Shown here: one piece after another, positions 9,036 to 17,540 of the stretch
Layout: each line of letters opens with the position of its first letter
How positions within the stretch are numbered: the stretch's first letter is position 1
Origin: an uncultured Oscillospiraceae bacterium
GTDB lineage: Bacteria > Bacillota > Clostridia > Oscillospirales > Oscillospiraceae
Assembly: GCA_934645175.1 (NCBI GenBank)
Contig: CAKUDE010000017.1
Location: 1-43,291 of the forward strand
Direction: 5' to 3'
DNA: 43,291 bases
Made by a program: the position numbers and the translations under genes
The notes under the pieces: model-generated
The model's database searches: none
The model's input: only the letters and a program-made list of their open reading frames with translations
Told to the model about the DNA's origin: nothing

Positions 9036-9055
9036 CATTCCCCCGGAGGTTTTTA

Positions 9056-9084
9056 TTGACAGCGGCGGATTTTTATGGTAAGAC
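9056..9084 (+). promoter_or_regulatory. Promoter of the short-chain dehydrogenase gene
   Basis: A perfect -35 TTGACA (9056-9061), a 17-bp spacer and a weak -10 TAAGAC (9079-9084) with an extended TG at 9076-9077. Confidence 0.55.
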
Positions 9085-9114
9085 ATAAGAAAAACGCAAA
9101 GGGGCGGTTAAAAT

Positions 9115-9903
9115 ATGAAAATCGCAGTCATTACGGGCGCAAGCTCCGGCATGGGGCGCGAATTTGTCCGGCGTTTGCCGAAATGGGAACGGTTTGATGA
9201 GATCTGGATCATCGCCCGCCGCACGGATCGTCTGGAAGCCCTGCGCGCCGAGGTGGAGATTCCTCTGCGCCCGATCGGTCTGGATCTGACGCAGTCCGAT
9301 TCTCTGCAATACTACGCGGAGCTTCTGGAGGCCACCACGCCCGACGTGGCGCTTTTGGCAAACATCTCCGGCTTCGGCAAATTCGGCCGCTACGATCAGA
9401 TTCCGCTGGAGGATTCCATGAAGATGATCGACCTGAACTGCAAGGCGCTCGTTGCAATGACGGAGCTGACCCTGCCGTATATGCACCGCGGCGCAAGAAT
9501 CATGAATCTTGACTCGCTCTCCGCCTTCCAGCCCGTGCCGTATCTGAATGTTTACGCATCCACCAAGGCCTTCGTGCTGAGCTATACGCGTTCGCTGGCG
9601 CGGGAGCTTGCTCCGCGCGGCATCCGCACGATGGCCGTCAGCCCCGGCTGGGTCAAGACGGAGTTTTTTGAGCACGCGCTCAAAACCAGCAGCACCGCCG
9701 TATGCTATTACAACAAGCTCTATGAGGCAGGCGATGTGATGGATACTGCGCTGAAGGATCTGTATCGTACGAAAAAGGACGTCTCCATCCACGGCGCGCG
9801 TGTACGCTGGCAGGTGCGTTTGGTCAAGCTCCTGCCGCATAGCCTTGTCATGAACATCTGGCTCAAGCAGCAGAAGCACGACAAGCTGCCGGAGGAAAAC
9901 TGA
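9115..9903 (+). CDS. Short-chain dehydrogenase/reductase (SDR) family oxidoreductase
   Basis: NAD(P)-dependent classical SDR of 262 residues; substrate unknown. ATG 9115 follows an AAAGGGG element. The Rossmann T-G-A-S-S-G-M-G motif lies at residues 8-15. The usual N-N-A-G segment reads N-I-S-G. The catalytic set is present: Asn in D-L-N-C-K, a Ser 13 residues before the tyrosine, and Y-A-S-T-K for Tyr and Lys. The S-P-G-W-V-K-T-E cofactor loop follows. The gene is alone on its strand, divergent from the export-like gene and followed by palindromic repeats rather than a clear terminator. Confidence 0.88.
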   Translation: MKIAVITGASSGMGREFVRRLPKWERFDEIWIIARRTDRLEALRAEVEIPLRPIGLDLTQSDSLQYYAELLEATTPDVALLANISGFGKFGRYDQIPLEDSMKMIDLNCKALVAMTELTLPYMHRGARIMNLDSLSAFQPVPYLNVYASTKAFVLSYTRSLARELAPRGIRTMAVSPGWVKTEFFEHALKTSSTAVCYYNKLYEAGDVMDTALKDLYRTKKDVSIHGARVRWQVRLVKLLPHSLVMNIWLKQQKHDKLPEEN

Positions 9904-9938
9904 CCTTGCCGCTCCCACACGCTCCTGTACCGCCGCCT

Positions 9939-10107
9939 GTCATTGCGGGACTTACGCCAGCAAGCTGTGACAATCTCCTGTATCGAAAACTGTCATTGCG
10001 AGACCCCGAAGGGGTCGCGGCAATCTCCTGTAAAATCCCACATCAGATTGCCACGTCGGGCTATGCCCTCCTCGCAATGACGCAGGGTGGACTGCCACGT
10101 CGGGCTG
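9939..10107. repeat. Palindromic intergenic repeat element (REP/MITE-like)
   Basis: This fills most of the 322-nt gap between the SDR gene and rny. GTCATTGCGAG (9992-10002) is repeated inverted as CTCGCAATGAC (10071-10081). Inside it GGCAATCT (10019-10026) is inverted as AGATTGCC (10045-10052), and GACCCC/GGGGTC forms a local hairpin at 10002-10016. A second, diverged left half starts at 9939 (TGTCATTGCG, then CAATCTCCTGTA), and the phrase GCCACGTCGGGCT occurs at 10050 and again at 10094. No coding potential is visible. It looks like a dispersed, mobile or recombinogenic repeat; copy number cannot be judged here. Confidence 0.7.
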
Positions 10108-10175
10108 CACTCACATCGTAGCGTCATACGGTGCAATAGCTGCGGCGAGAGAAATATCAGTCCGCCTCACGGTGC

Positions 10176-10208
10176 AAAACACCCCCGCCTCGATTGAGGC
10201 GGGGGTGT
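10176..10208 (-). terminator. Terminator of rny
   Basis: A perfect 13-bp stem (10179-10191 with 10196-10208) has a 4-base loop, with TTTT following on the minus strand (10176-10179). It lies 18 bases beyond the rny stop. Confidence 0.85.
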
Positions 10209-10225
10209 GCTGTCGTTTGGACGAT

Positions 10226-11797
10226 TTATTTTGCGTATTCCGTCGCTTTGGTCTCACGGATGACGTTGACCTTAATCTGACCGGGGTATTCCAGCTCGTT
10301 TTCGATCTTCTTGGCAAGCTCGCGTGCCAGCAGGATCATGTTATCCTCGCTGACCTCCTCGGGCTTGACCATAATACGCACCTCACGGCCGGCCTGAATG
10401 GCATAGGACTTCTCGACACCGGGGTAAGTGCCGGTCAGCTCCTCCAGCTTTTCCAGACGGCGGATGTAGTTCTCCACATTCTCGCGGCGTGCGCCGGGAC
10501 GGGCAGCGGAGATTGCGTCGGCCGCCTGAACAAGGCAGGCAATGACCGTGCGCGGTTCCACATCATTGTGGTGCGCCTCAATGGCATGGACTACGTCGGG
10601 CGACTCATTATACTTGCGGGCAAGCTCCACACCGAGCTGGACGTGACTGCCCTCCATCTCGTGATCGACAGATTTGCCCAAATCGTGCAGCAGGCCCGCA
10701 CGCTTGGCAAGCGCCACATCCACACCCAGCTCGCTGGCAAGCAAGCCGGCAATATGCGCAACCTCGATGGAATGGTTCAGAACGTTCTGCCCGTAAGATG
10801 TACGGTACTTCTGGCGGCCGAGGAGCTTGATCAGCTCCGGGTGCAGATTGTTGATCCCCGTCTCAAAGACGGCGCGTTCGCCTTCCTGCTTAATGACGCG
10901 GTCAACTTCCTTCCGCGCCTTTTCGACAAGGTCTTCAATGCGCGTCGGATGAATGCGACCGTCGGCAATGAGCTTCTCCAGCGCCAGACGCGCAACCTCA
11001 CGACGCACCGGGTCAAACGACGAAACGGTAATGGCCTCGGGCGTGTCGTCGATGATCAGATCGACGCCGGTGATTGATTCCAGCGTGCGGATATTACGAC
11101 CCTCACGGCCGATGATGCGGCCTTTCATCTCATCGTTCGGCAGCGGCACAACAGACACGGTCGCTTCCGCCGTATGATCGGCGGCGCAGCGCTGGATGGC
11201 GATGGAAATAATCTCGCGCGCAAGCTGCTCGGCATTGTCCTTTGTCTGCGTCTCGATCTCCTTAATCTTCATTGCGGCGTCGTGACGGCATTCGTTCTCG
11301 ATGCTCTGCAAAAGCTGTGCCTTCGCTTCATCCTGCGTCAGTGCGGAGATTTTCTCCAGCATCTCAAGCTGGCTCTTTTTGATCAGATTGATCTCCTCCT
11401 GCGTGGAGGCGACTGCAGCCTGACGCTTGCGCAGCTCGTCCTCCTTACGTTCAAAGGCGTCCAGCTTCTTATCGAGGGATTCCTCCTTCTGCTGAAGGCG
11501 GCGCTCCTGCTTTTGCAGGTCCGCGCGGCGCTCCTTGACATCTCTTTCGTATTCGGTCTTCGTTTTTTCGTATTCGGTTCTGGCTTTATGGATCTCATCC
11601 TTCGCCTCGACAAGCATCTCCCGCTTTTTATTCTCGCCGCCCTTAATGGCCTCGTTAATAATGCGGGTTGCTTCCGCCTCGGCACTGCCGATCTCACGCT
11701 CGGCTACCTTTTTGCGGTATCGAACGCCGATCCAAAAGAAAGCTGCGGCAACCGCCAGCAGTCCTAGAAACATCAGAACATAAAAATACCACTGCAT
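10226..11797 (-). CDS. rny: Ribonuclease Y
   Basis: Membrane-anchored endoribonuclease that initiates mRNA decay in Firmicutes. The ATG at 11797 gives a 523-residue product of standard length. It has an N-terminal membrane helix, a long charged coiled coil rich in E, K, R and Q, a KH domain with [11 protein letters not shown], and an HD domain with the catalytic H-D-L-G-K. AGGAGGTG lies 12 bases upstream, a longer gap than usual, but later in-frame ATGs would remove the membrane anchor. The frame is open upstream to 11911, which is non-coding leader. PNPase elsewhere in the window is a natural functional partner. Confidence 0.96.
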   Translation of the reverse strand: MQWYFYVLMFLGLLAVAAAFFWIGVRYRKKVAEREIGSAEAEATRIINEAIKGGENKKREMLVEAKDEIHKARTEYEKTKTEYERDVKERRADLQKQERRLQQKEESLDKKLDAFERKEDELRKRQAAVASTQEEINLIKKSQLEMLEKISALTQDEAKAQLLQSIENECRHDAAMKIKEIETQTKDNAEQLAREIISIAIQRCAADHTAEATVSVVPLPNDEMKGRIIGREGRNIRTLESITGVDLIIDDTPEAITVSSFDPVRREVARLALEKLIADGRIHPTRIEDLVEKARKEVDRVIKQEGERAVFETGINNLHPELIKLLGRQKYRTSYGQNVLNHSIEVAHIAGLLASELGVDVALAKRAGLLHDLGKSVDHEMEGSHVQLGVELARKYNESPDVVHAIEAHHNDVEPRTVIACLVQAADAISAARPGARRENVENYIRRLEKLEELTGTYPGVEKSYAIQAGREVRIMVKPEEVSEDNMILLARELAKKIENELEYPGQIKVNVIRETKATEYAK

Positions 11798-11853
11798 CCT
11801 TCTCGAATACACCTCCTGTTTCAGTATTGGGTTTGTCGGGCGCAACACGCCCC

Positions 11854-11898
11854 AAGAAAAAGCAAAGGCGGCTCCGGCTACCCCAAGCGGAAGCCGCC
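11854..11898 (-). terminator. Hairpin with T-rich tail in the rny leader (terminator or attenuator)
   Basis: On the minus strand, GGCGGCT (11892-11898) pairs with AGCCGCC (11866-11872), with an inner CCG/CGG helix. A T-rich tract including five T residues follows (11856-11860). It lies after the rny promoter and before the coding start, so it would act on rny transcripts as well as on read-through from the permease gene. Confidence 0.5.
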
Positions 11899-11916
11899 CA
11901 TACGAATCCAACGTTT

Positions 11917-11945
11917 ATTGTAACCTTAAAACTGTCAAATGTCAA
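11917..11945 (-). promoter_or_regulatory. Consensus SigA promoter of rny
   Basis: On the minus strand: TTGACA (11940-11945), 17 bp, TACAAT (11917-11922). It begins immediately after the end of the upstream permease gene. Confidence 0.85.
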
Positions 11946-11953
11946 GAACGAGT

Positions 11954-13024
11954 TCACGGTTTTGTAAATTTATCCGTTGATCCGGACTCCAGCAGCTCAT
12001 AGAGCTGAACGCAGAGCAGCGCCGCCAGCGGGAGCAGCAGCATTCCGGGAATACCGAACAGACGATAACCGGCGTAAAGCGAAACCAACGTCAAAAGCGG
12101 CGGCAGGCCGATCTGCCGTCCGACGATGCGCGGTTCAAGCATGGTGCGCATAATGCTTGCGGCGGCATAGAGCAGAAAAAGTCCCACCGCAAGCGCCGTA
12201 TTTCCCTGCAAAAGCACGATCACGCCCCACGGAAGCAAAACTGTTCCCACGCCGAATACAGGCAGTGCATCCACCACCGCAACGATCAGCCCGAGCAGCA
12301 GCGCATTCGGTATGCGCAGAAGTAACAATCCCGCGGTCACAATGCCAAACGTAATGAGCATCAGAAAAAGCTGCGCGCGCAGATAGCCGCCGAGCGTGCC
12401 GCGCAGCTTCTGCCGCACTTCCCTGCTCCGCTGTGTCCAGGACGCAGGCACCCGGCGAGCAGTCCAGTCCCGCAGCGACGGAAGCTGTGCGGAAATCAGG
12501 TAGGCCGACAGCAAAAAGGTCAGGAAAAACAGAAGCAGCTCCGGCAGCATCGTCAGAAGCCCGCCCGCGAAGGCCAGCAGCTTCTCCGAAGCGGCACTGA
12601 CCAGCATACTGCTGCCGCTGAACAGACGGCCGACCCAGGAAGCGGCCGCCGCCGATAGACCGTCCGGCAGCCTCCGGCACAGCCGCAGCAGTGTATCGCG
12701 CAGCCGCGCCATCGGCTCGGACAACGACGACAGCAGCGCGGGCAGCCGCTGCACCAGCCGCTCCGACTGCAAATAGAGCGTCCTGCCGAGCAGCCAGAAG
12801 AATCCGCATACTAACGCAATGGCCAGCGTGACGCACAGCGCGCTCGCCGCCGCTCGCGGGAAACGTCCGCGTCCGGTCAGGAACCGGACCGGCTTTTCTA
12901 CGGCCCACGCCAATGCCAACGCCAGCAAAAACGGCAACCCCACCGGTAAAATAAATCTTGCGGTCAGCCAAACGCCCGCAAGGCCGGCAAGCGCATAAAG
13001 CGGAAGTTTCCAGAGCTGCTTCAA
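11954..13024 (-). CDS. AI-2E family permease, YtvI-like
   Basis: Integral membrane protein of 356 residues of the AI-2E transporter/permease family (PF01594). The start is a TTG at 13024 with AGGAGG seven bases upstream. Membrane segments occur near residues 10-45 and 60-85 and as a cluster from about 150 to the end, separated by the amphipathic central region typical of the family. The conserved second half with L-L-L-G-L-I-V-A-V-V-D-A-L-P-V-F-G is clear. The closest functional class among spore-formers is the sporulation protein YtvI, but no substrate can be inferred. Its terminator is not separate from the rny leader hairpin. Confidence 0.82.
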   Translation of the reverse strand: MKQLWKLPLYALAGLAGVWLTARFILPVGLPFLLALALAWAVEKPVRFLTGRGRFPRAAASALCVTLAIALVCGFFWLLGRTLYLQSERLVQRLPALLSSLSEPMARLRDTLLRLCRRLPDGLSAAAASWVGRLFSGSSMLVSAASEKLLAFAGGLLTMLPELLLFFLTFLLSAYLISAQLPSLRDWTARRVPASWTQRSREVRQKLRGTLGGYLRAQLFLMLITFGIVTAGLLLLRIPNALLLGLIVAVVDALPVFGVGTVLLPWGVIVLLQGNTALAVGLFLLYAAASIMRTMLEPRIVGRQIGLPPLLTLVSLYAGYRLFGIPGMLLLPLAALLCVQLYELLESGSTDKFTKP

Positions 13025-13057
13025 AACGCTTCCTCCTTCTGAATTTGGTCAAACGGC

Positions 13058-13086
13058 TTGCATTTTCCGTCAAGGCGTGGTAGAAT
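13058..13086 (+). promoter_or_regulatory. SigA-type promoter of the ACT-domain gene
   Basis: TTGCAT (13058-13063), 17 bp, TAGAAT (13081-13086), with an extended TG at 13078-13079. Confidence 0.7.
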
Positions 13087-13139
13087 GTCCGCACACCGCG
13101 GGCAAACGTCCGCGGAATCACCACGCAGGAGATGCCAGC

Positions 13140-13583
13140 ATGGAAAAAATGCCGAAATACTACATTGTGGAGGCCTCGGCGCTGCCGGAGGTCTTTCTGA
13201 AGGTCGCCCGTGCAAAGTGGCTGCTGGAAACCGGCGAAGCCGAGACGATTCACGACGCCACGCGCATCGCCGGCATCAGCCGAAGCGCCTTTTACAAATA
13301 CCGCGACGCCATTGCGCCCTTTCAAAACCTGATGGCAGGCAGAATTCTGACGTTCCATTTCCTGCTGCGCGACGCACCGGGACATCTGTCGTCCATCCTT
13401 TCCATTTTTGCCCGCTTCAGCGCAAATATACTGACCATCCACCAAACCATTCCCACAAACGGCTACGCCGCCGTGACAATCTCGGTCAAATCCGATACGC
13501 CGGAGGAGCATAGCGCCGACGACCTGCTGCGCGTCCTGCGTCAAACCGAGGGCGTGCTGAAAGCGGAAGTCCTTGCAGGCTGA
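13140..13583 (+). CDS. ACT domain-containing protein, UPF0735/PheB family
   Basis: A 147-residue protein matching the length and layout of the UPF0735 (PheB-like) family. An N-terminal helix-turn-helix-like stretch (about residues 28-55, ending in G-I-S-R-S-A-F-Y-K-Y) is followed by a C-terminal ACT domain (about 72-147) starting near the D-A-P-G-H-L-S segment. ACT domains usually bind amino acids, so an amino-acid-responsive regulator is plausible, but the target is unknown. ATG 13140 has AGGAG eight bases upstream; the longer frame from 13077 overlaps the promoter. The gene is monocistronic, convergent with ileS and shares a bidirectional terminator with it. Confidence 0.85.
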   Translation: MEKMPKYYIVEASALPEVFLKVARAKWLLETGEAETIHDATRIAGISRSAFYKYRDAIAPFQNLMAGRILTFHFLLRDAPGHLSSILSIFARFSANILTIHQTIPTNGYAAVTISVKSDTPEEHSADDLLRVLRQTEGVLKAEVLAG

Positions 13584-13622
13584 GTGTATTCATGCAGCCC
13601 GACCGAGTTGCCCAGAATTGTC

Positions 13623-13658
13623 AAAACGCCTGTCTGCCAAAAGGCAGACAGGCGTTTT
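13623..13658. terminator. Bidirectional terminator between the ACT gene and ileS
   Basis: AAAACGCCTGTCTGCC (13623-13638) pairs perfectly with its complement (13643-13658) around an AAAA loop. T tracts are present in both directions. Confidence 0.9.
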
Positions 13659-13671
13659 CCATACCGAAAGG

Positions 13672-16458
13672 TCAATTCAGTTCCAGTTCCGCAACGACGG
13701 CAGCGCAGCGGGGACACAGTCCTTCGGCGTTCGCCTTTGTCGAGTGCATCCAGCAGCGCGGGCACTTCGTCCCCTTCGCTTCGCTGACGCCGATCGTTAC
13801 GCCCTCAAAGCTACTGCCCGTACCGGTCAACGCGCCCTCCTCCGGTTCGCCCCAGGCTACGTCGGATACCAGGAACAGCTCCGCCAGATCCATCGTGCGC
13901 GTTGCAGCCTCGAGCGCCTCGTGACGGCTGAGCGTTACATGAGCCTCAAGCGCCTTGCCGATGCGCTTGTCCGCACGGGCGGCCTCAAGAACACCGTTGA
14001 CGTCGCCGCGGAGGGCGATGAGCGTGTCCCACTTGGCCATTTCATCGGCGTTAAGGGCATACTCCGCATAGGGCTTGACCATCTCATTGAGGACAATGTT
14101 GCGTGTGTCGTCTCCGGTGCGGTGCGGCATGGCCTGCCAGATCTCGTCGCAGGTAAACGGCAGGATCGGCGCGTACATTCTCGCCATCGCGTCAACGATC
14201 AGGTACAGCGCGGTCTGCGCGCTGCGGCGGCGCAGGCTGTTGCGCCCGTCGCAGTAAAGGCGATCCTTGAGGATATCCAGATAGAAGCTTGACAGCTCCA
14301 CAACGCAGAAGTCGTTGATCGCGTGTGTAAGCACATGGAATTCGTAGTTATCGTAGGCGCGGAAGCCGGTCTCGATCAAGCCGTTGAGCTTCGTTACGGC
14401 CCAGCGATCCAGTGCAAGCATCTGTTCCGGTGCGACAAGCTCGTTCGGATCAAAACCGTCAAGGTTGCCGAGGCAGTAGCGGGCGGTATTGCGGAATTTC
14501 AGATAGCTCTGCGAGAGCTGCCTGAAGATTTCCTTCGAGCAGCGCACATCCGCGCGGTAATCTGCGGACGCCGCCCAGAGGCGCACAATATCCGCGCCGA
14601 AATCGCGGATCAGATCGGCCGGGTCAACGCCGTTTCCGAGAGACTTGTGCATGGCTTTGCCCTCACCGTCAACCGTCCAGCCGTGGGTCAGGCACTTTTG
14701 GAACGGAGCACCCTTACCCAGCGCACCGACACTGGTCAGCAGGCTTGACTGGAACCAGCCGCGGTACTGATCGGCGCCCTCCAGATACATCGTCGCGGGC
14801 CAGTGCGCAGGATCGTCCCGGCGCAAAGAGGCGATATGTGTTGAGCCGGAGTCAAACCAGCCGTCAAGGGTATCCGTTTCCTTCTCAAAGCCCGAAGCCT
14901 TCCCGCAATGCGGGCAGGTCAGGCCTGTCGGAATCAGCTCCTCCGCTTCCCGTGCAAACCAGATATTGGAGCCGTGCTCGGCAAACAGCTCAGAAATGTG
15001 CTCGATCGTTTCAGGCGTGCAAACGGGTTTGCCGCAGTCCTTGCAGTAGAACACGGGAATCGGCAGACCCCAGCGGCGCTGGCGGGAGATACACCAGTCG
15101 GCACGGTCGCGGATCATGGCGACCATGCGGTCCTTGCCCCAGGCGGGGAGCCACTGTACCTCATCGCAGGCGGCAACCGCCTCATCCTTGAAGCTCTCTA
15201 CGGAGCAGAACCACTGCGGGGTGGCACGGAAAATGATCGGGCTCTTGCAGCGCCAGCAGTGCGGATAGCTGTGGACAAATTCCTCGGAGGCAAACAGGGC
15301 GTCCGTGGCGACAAGGTCATCGAAAATTGCCTGATTGGACGCATCGTAGCGCAGTCCGGCAAACTTACCGGCAGCCTCGGTCTGATAGCCACGGTCGTCG
15401 ACTGGCACGACCAGCTCCATCTTGTAACGGCGGCAGGTCTGATAGTCGTCCGCGCCGAACCCCGGAGCGGTATGGACGCAGCCGGTACCGGAATCCATGG
15501 TAACATAGTCCGCCGTAACAAGCAGCGAATCGCGGTCGAGGAAGGGATGCTGCGCGGTCATATATTCAAAGAAGCTGCCGGGGAAACGCGCAAGAATCTC
15601 ATGGGAAGCGATCTTTCCCGCCTGCATGGTCTTTTCGGCCAGCGCCTCGGCGACGATATACCGCTCGCCGTTGTCCGCCTGAACGAGCACATAGGATTCC
15701 ACAGGGTTGAGCGCAATGGCGAGGTTGCCGGGCAGCGTCCATGTGGTCGTTGTCCAGATGATGAAGTAGGTCTTCTCCGTTCCGAACTCCGCCAGCTTCC
15801 CCTGATCGTTCTTCAGGGCAAACTTTACATAAATGGAGGTACAGGGGTCGTCCTGATACTCGATTTCGGCCTCCGCCAGCGCAGTTTCGTCCTTCGGGCA
15901 CCAGTACACAGGCTTCAGACCCTTATAAATATATCCCTTGCGGAACATTTCGCCGAACACCTTCACCTCTTCGGCCTCAAATCGCTTATCCATCGTCTTG
16001 TAGGGATGCTCCCAGTCGCCGATAACGCCCAGGCGGCGGAAACCTGCCATCTGGCGGCGGATAAACTCCTCCGCAAAGGCCTCACAGGCGCTGCGGAACT
16101 CGGTCACGGGCATGGTCTTGTGATTGAGCTTGTTCTTCTTGATAATCGCCGACTCAATGGGCATTCCGTGGTTGTCCCATCCGGGGACGTAAGGCGTATC
16201 GTAGCCGCGCATCGCATAGGAGCGAACGATGAAATCCTTGAGCGTTTTGTTCAGCGCATGACCCATATGGATGTCGCCGTTGGAGAAGGGAGGGCCGTCG
16301 TGCAGAATAAAGGTCGGCTTTCCGGCGTTCTTCTCGCGCAGCAGACGATAGACGTCAATACGGTTCCAATGCTCCAGCATCGGCGGCTCACGCTGCGGCA
16401 GGCCTGCCCGCATGGGGAAATCGGTTTTCGGTGTGATGATCGTGTCCTTGTAATCCAT
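13672..16458 (-). CDS. ileS: Isoleucyl-tRNA synthetase
   Basis: Class I aminoacyl-tRNA synthetase of 928 residues charging tRNA-Ile. ATG 16458 has GGAGG upstream. The first signature reads H-M-G-H at residues 64-67. The second signature, normally K-M-S-K-S, reads K-A-M-H-K-S at about residues 601-606, so the first serine is replaced by histidine while the second lysine is kept. The large CP1 editing domain, the W-W/tRNA-binding region and the C-terminal zinc-binding C-P-R-C-W and C-P-R-C motifs are all present. An isoleucine T-box precedes the gene, so expression should respond to uncharged tRNA-Ile. The gene is complete. Confidence 0.97.
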   Translation of the reverse strand: MDYKDTIITPKTDFPMRAGLPQREPPMLEHWNRIDVYRLLREKNAGKPTFILHDGPPFSNGDIHMGHALNKTLKDFIVRSYAMRGYDTPYVPGWDNHGMPIESAIIKKNKLNHKTMPVTEFRSACEAFAEEFIRRQMAGFRRLGVIGDWEHPYKTMDKRFEAEEVKVFGEMFRKGYIYKGLKPVYWCPKDETALAEAEIEYQDDPCTSIYVKFALKNDQGKLAEFGTEKTYFIIWTTTTWTLPGNLAIALNPVESYVLVQADNGERYIVAEALAEKTMQAGKIASHEILARFPGSFFEYMTAQHPFLDRDSLLVTADYVTMDSGTGCVHTAPGFGADDYQTCRRYKMELVVPVDDRGYQTEAAGKFAGLRYDASNQAIFDDLVATDALFASEEFVHSYPHCWRCKSPIIFRATPQWFCSVESFKDEAVAACDEVQWLPAWGKDRMVAMIRDRADWCISRQRRWGLPIPVFYCKDCGKPVCTPETIEHISELFAEHGSNIWFAREAEELIPTGLTCPHCGKASGFEKETDTLDGWFDSGSTHIASLRRDDPAHWPATMYLEGADQYRGWFQSSLLTSVGALGKGAPFQKCLTHGWTVDGEGKAMHKSLGNGVDPADLIRDFGADIVRLWAASADYRADVRCSKEIFRQLSQSYLKFRNTARYCLGNLDGFDPNELVAPEQMLALDRWAVTKLNGLIETGFRAYDNYEFHVLTHAINDFCVVELSSFYLDILKDRLYCDGRNSLRRRSAQTALYLIVDAMARMYAPILPFTCDEIWQAMPHRTGDDTRNIVLNEMVKPYAEYALNADEMAKWDTLIALRGDVNGVLEAARADKRIGKALEAHVTLSRHEALEAATRTMDLAELFLVSDVAWGEPEEGALTGTGSSFEGVTIGVSEAKGTKCPRCWMHSTKANAEGLCPRCAAVVAELELN

Positions 16459-16576
16459 TTTCTTTTTCCTCCGTATAATCTACAACAAGTAGTGTTTTTT
16501 CGGTAAAACAGGGTTTTATGTTATCGCAAACGGCGAAGCAACGTGGCGATCCGGTGCCGCGTCTGCGGCGGACGAC

Positions 16577-16822
16577 AAAAAAAGAGGATCCCGTCTCATG
16601 AGAGACAGGAATCCTCCTGCGGTACCACTCCCGTTCCCCGCCTTGCGGCAGGGCGCTCGTCTACGCGTTATCGGGCGCACCCGGCTGCGGCTACTGCATA
16701 CCAAACCGTATGGTTCACCCAGCGGCTCCGGGGTGATCTTCAACCGCCGCGCGTCCGCCTTGCACCATCCGGCGGCTCTCTGAACGCGGAGAAACGGTTT
16801 ACTCGTCCCCTTCCTTGCCTTT
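16577..16822 (-). ncRNA. T-box riboswitch for isoleucine (ileS leader)
   Basis: Read on the minus strand. Stem I contains the A-G-A-G-A-G-C-C element and a distal G-G-T-G-C-A-A-G loop. The specifier loop contains ATC, an isoleucine codon, at 16735-16737, followed by the conserved purine A. The T-box antiterminator motif GGAGTGGTACCGC lies at about 16619-16631. The competing terminator has arms at 16584-16597 and 16602-16616 and is followed by seven T residues (16577-16583). Uncharged tRNA-Ile should stabilise the antiterminator and allow ileS transcription. The leader starts within a few bases of the divIVA stop. Confidence 0.93.
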
Positions 16823-16825
16823 GCT

Positions 16826-17509
16826 TTATTCGTTTGTAATGCGGCCGGTCCCGAAGCCAAGCTGATCAAATATTTTTTGCTTCTCCGGGGAAAAGCTGCC
16901 GTGCAGCGTGTCAATCTTGCGTGTCGGACTGCTGTCCGTCGGCTTTACGCTGTCCGCCCCTACGCTCCGATCAATCTGCTCGATGATCTCGTCGGCGGAA
17001 GCGCCGCTCTGCTCCGCGTCGTAGTCGTAGGGCTGCGCCTTCCCCTCCGCGTGCGGCAGACGCTCCTGCTTGCGCAACTCGTCAAGCAGCTCAAGCTGAC
17101 GCTTAAGTCGCTTTTCCATGTCGTCCAGAAAGCGGGCGCTTGCGTTCTGCGCCTCGGCGAGGCGCTCCTGCTCGGCCGCAACCTGTTCGTCCGTATTGCG
17201 GCTTTTAGCGCCGGCGGATTCCTCCGCTTCACGGAGCATCTGCGCGCATTTCTGTTCGGCATCGGCGCGCATCTGCTCACAGGCCCGCTGCGCCGCCAGC
17301 ATCGTGCTCTGCATTTCCTTTTCCTGACTGCGGTATTCCTCCAGCTTTTCGACCAGAACACGCATTTTGCTTTTGAGTACGGAATTATCTTTGTAGAGCG
17401 TCAGGTAGTCCTGTGTAAGCTGGCCAAGGACTTCGTCCACGGCGTCCATATCATAGCCGCGGCGCACGCGCTCAAAGCCGATCTCCTGTATCTGTTGCGG
17501 GGTCAGCAA
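16826..17509 (-). CDS. divIVA: DivIVA domain cell-division/polarity protein
   Basis: Coiled-coil protein of 227 residues that recognises curved membrane at poles and septa. The N-terminal 60 residues match the DivIVA lipid-binding module (M-L-T-P-Q-Q-I, then G-Y-D-M-D-A-V-D-E-V-L). They are followed by a long coiled coil to about residue 155 and a disordered tail. The start is a TTG at 17509 with AGGAG ten bases upstream; a nearby ATG is out of frame. It follows sepF by 31 nt, the usual Firmicutes division context, but the ylmG and ylmH genes often found between them are absent here. Confidence 0.92.
   Translation of the reverse strand: MLTPQQIQEIGFERVRRGYDMDAVDEVLGQLTQDYLTLYKDNSVLKSKMRVLVEKLEEYRSQEKEMQSTMLAAQRACEQMRADAEQKCAQMLREAEESAGAKSRNTDEQVAAEQERLAEAQNASARFLDDMEKRLKRQLELLDELRKQERLPHAEGKAQPYDYDAEQSGASADEIIEQIDRSVGADSVKPTDSSPTRKIDTLHGSFSPEKQKIFDQLGFGTGRITNE
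16833..16860 (-). promoter_or_regulatory. Candidate promoter for the ileS T-box transcript, inside divIVA
   Basis: On the minus strand: TTGGCT (16855-16860), 16 bp, TACAAA (16833-16838). It lies within the last codons of divIVA and would start transcription at about 16825, right where the T-box begins. The match is moderate; read-through from divIVA is the alternative. Confidence 0.35.
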
Positions 17510-17540
17510 TTTCTTTCATCTCCTGTCTGTTTGTCGGGCA

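Noticed and set aside
13025..13139. A minus-strand promoter for the YtvI-like gene (TTGCCC-17-TACCAC)
   Set aside because: The -10 match is poor (three of six), so I do not list it.
14908..16506. A 532-codon open frame on the plus strand opposite ileS
   Set aside because: It is antisense to conserved IleS motifs and shows no recognisable domain or start signal.
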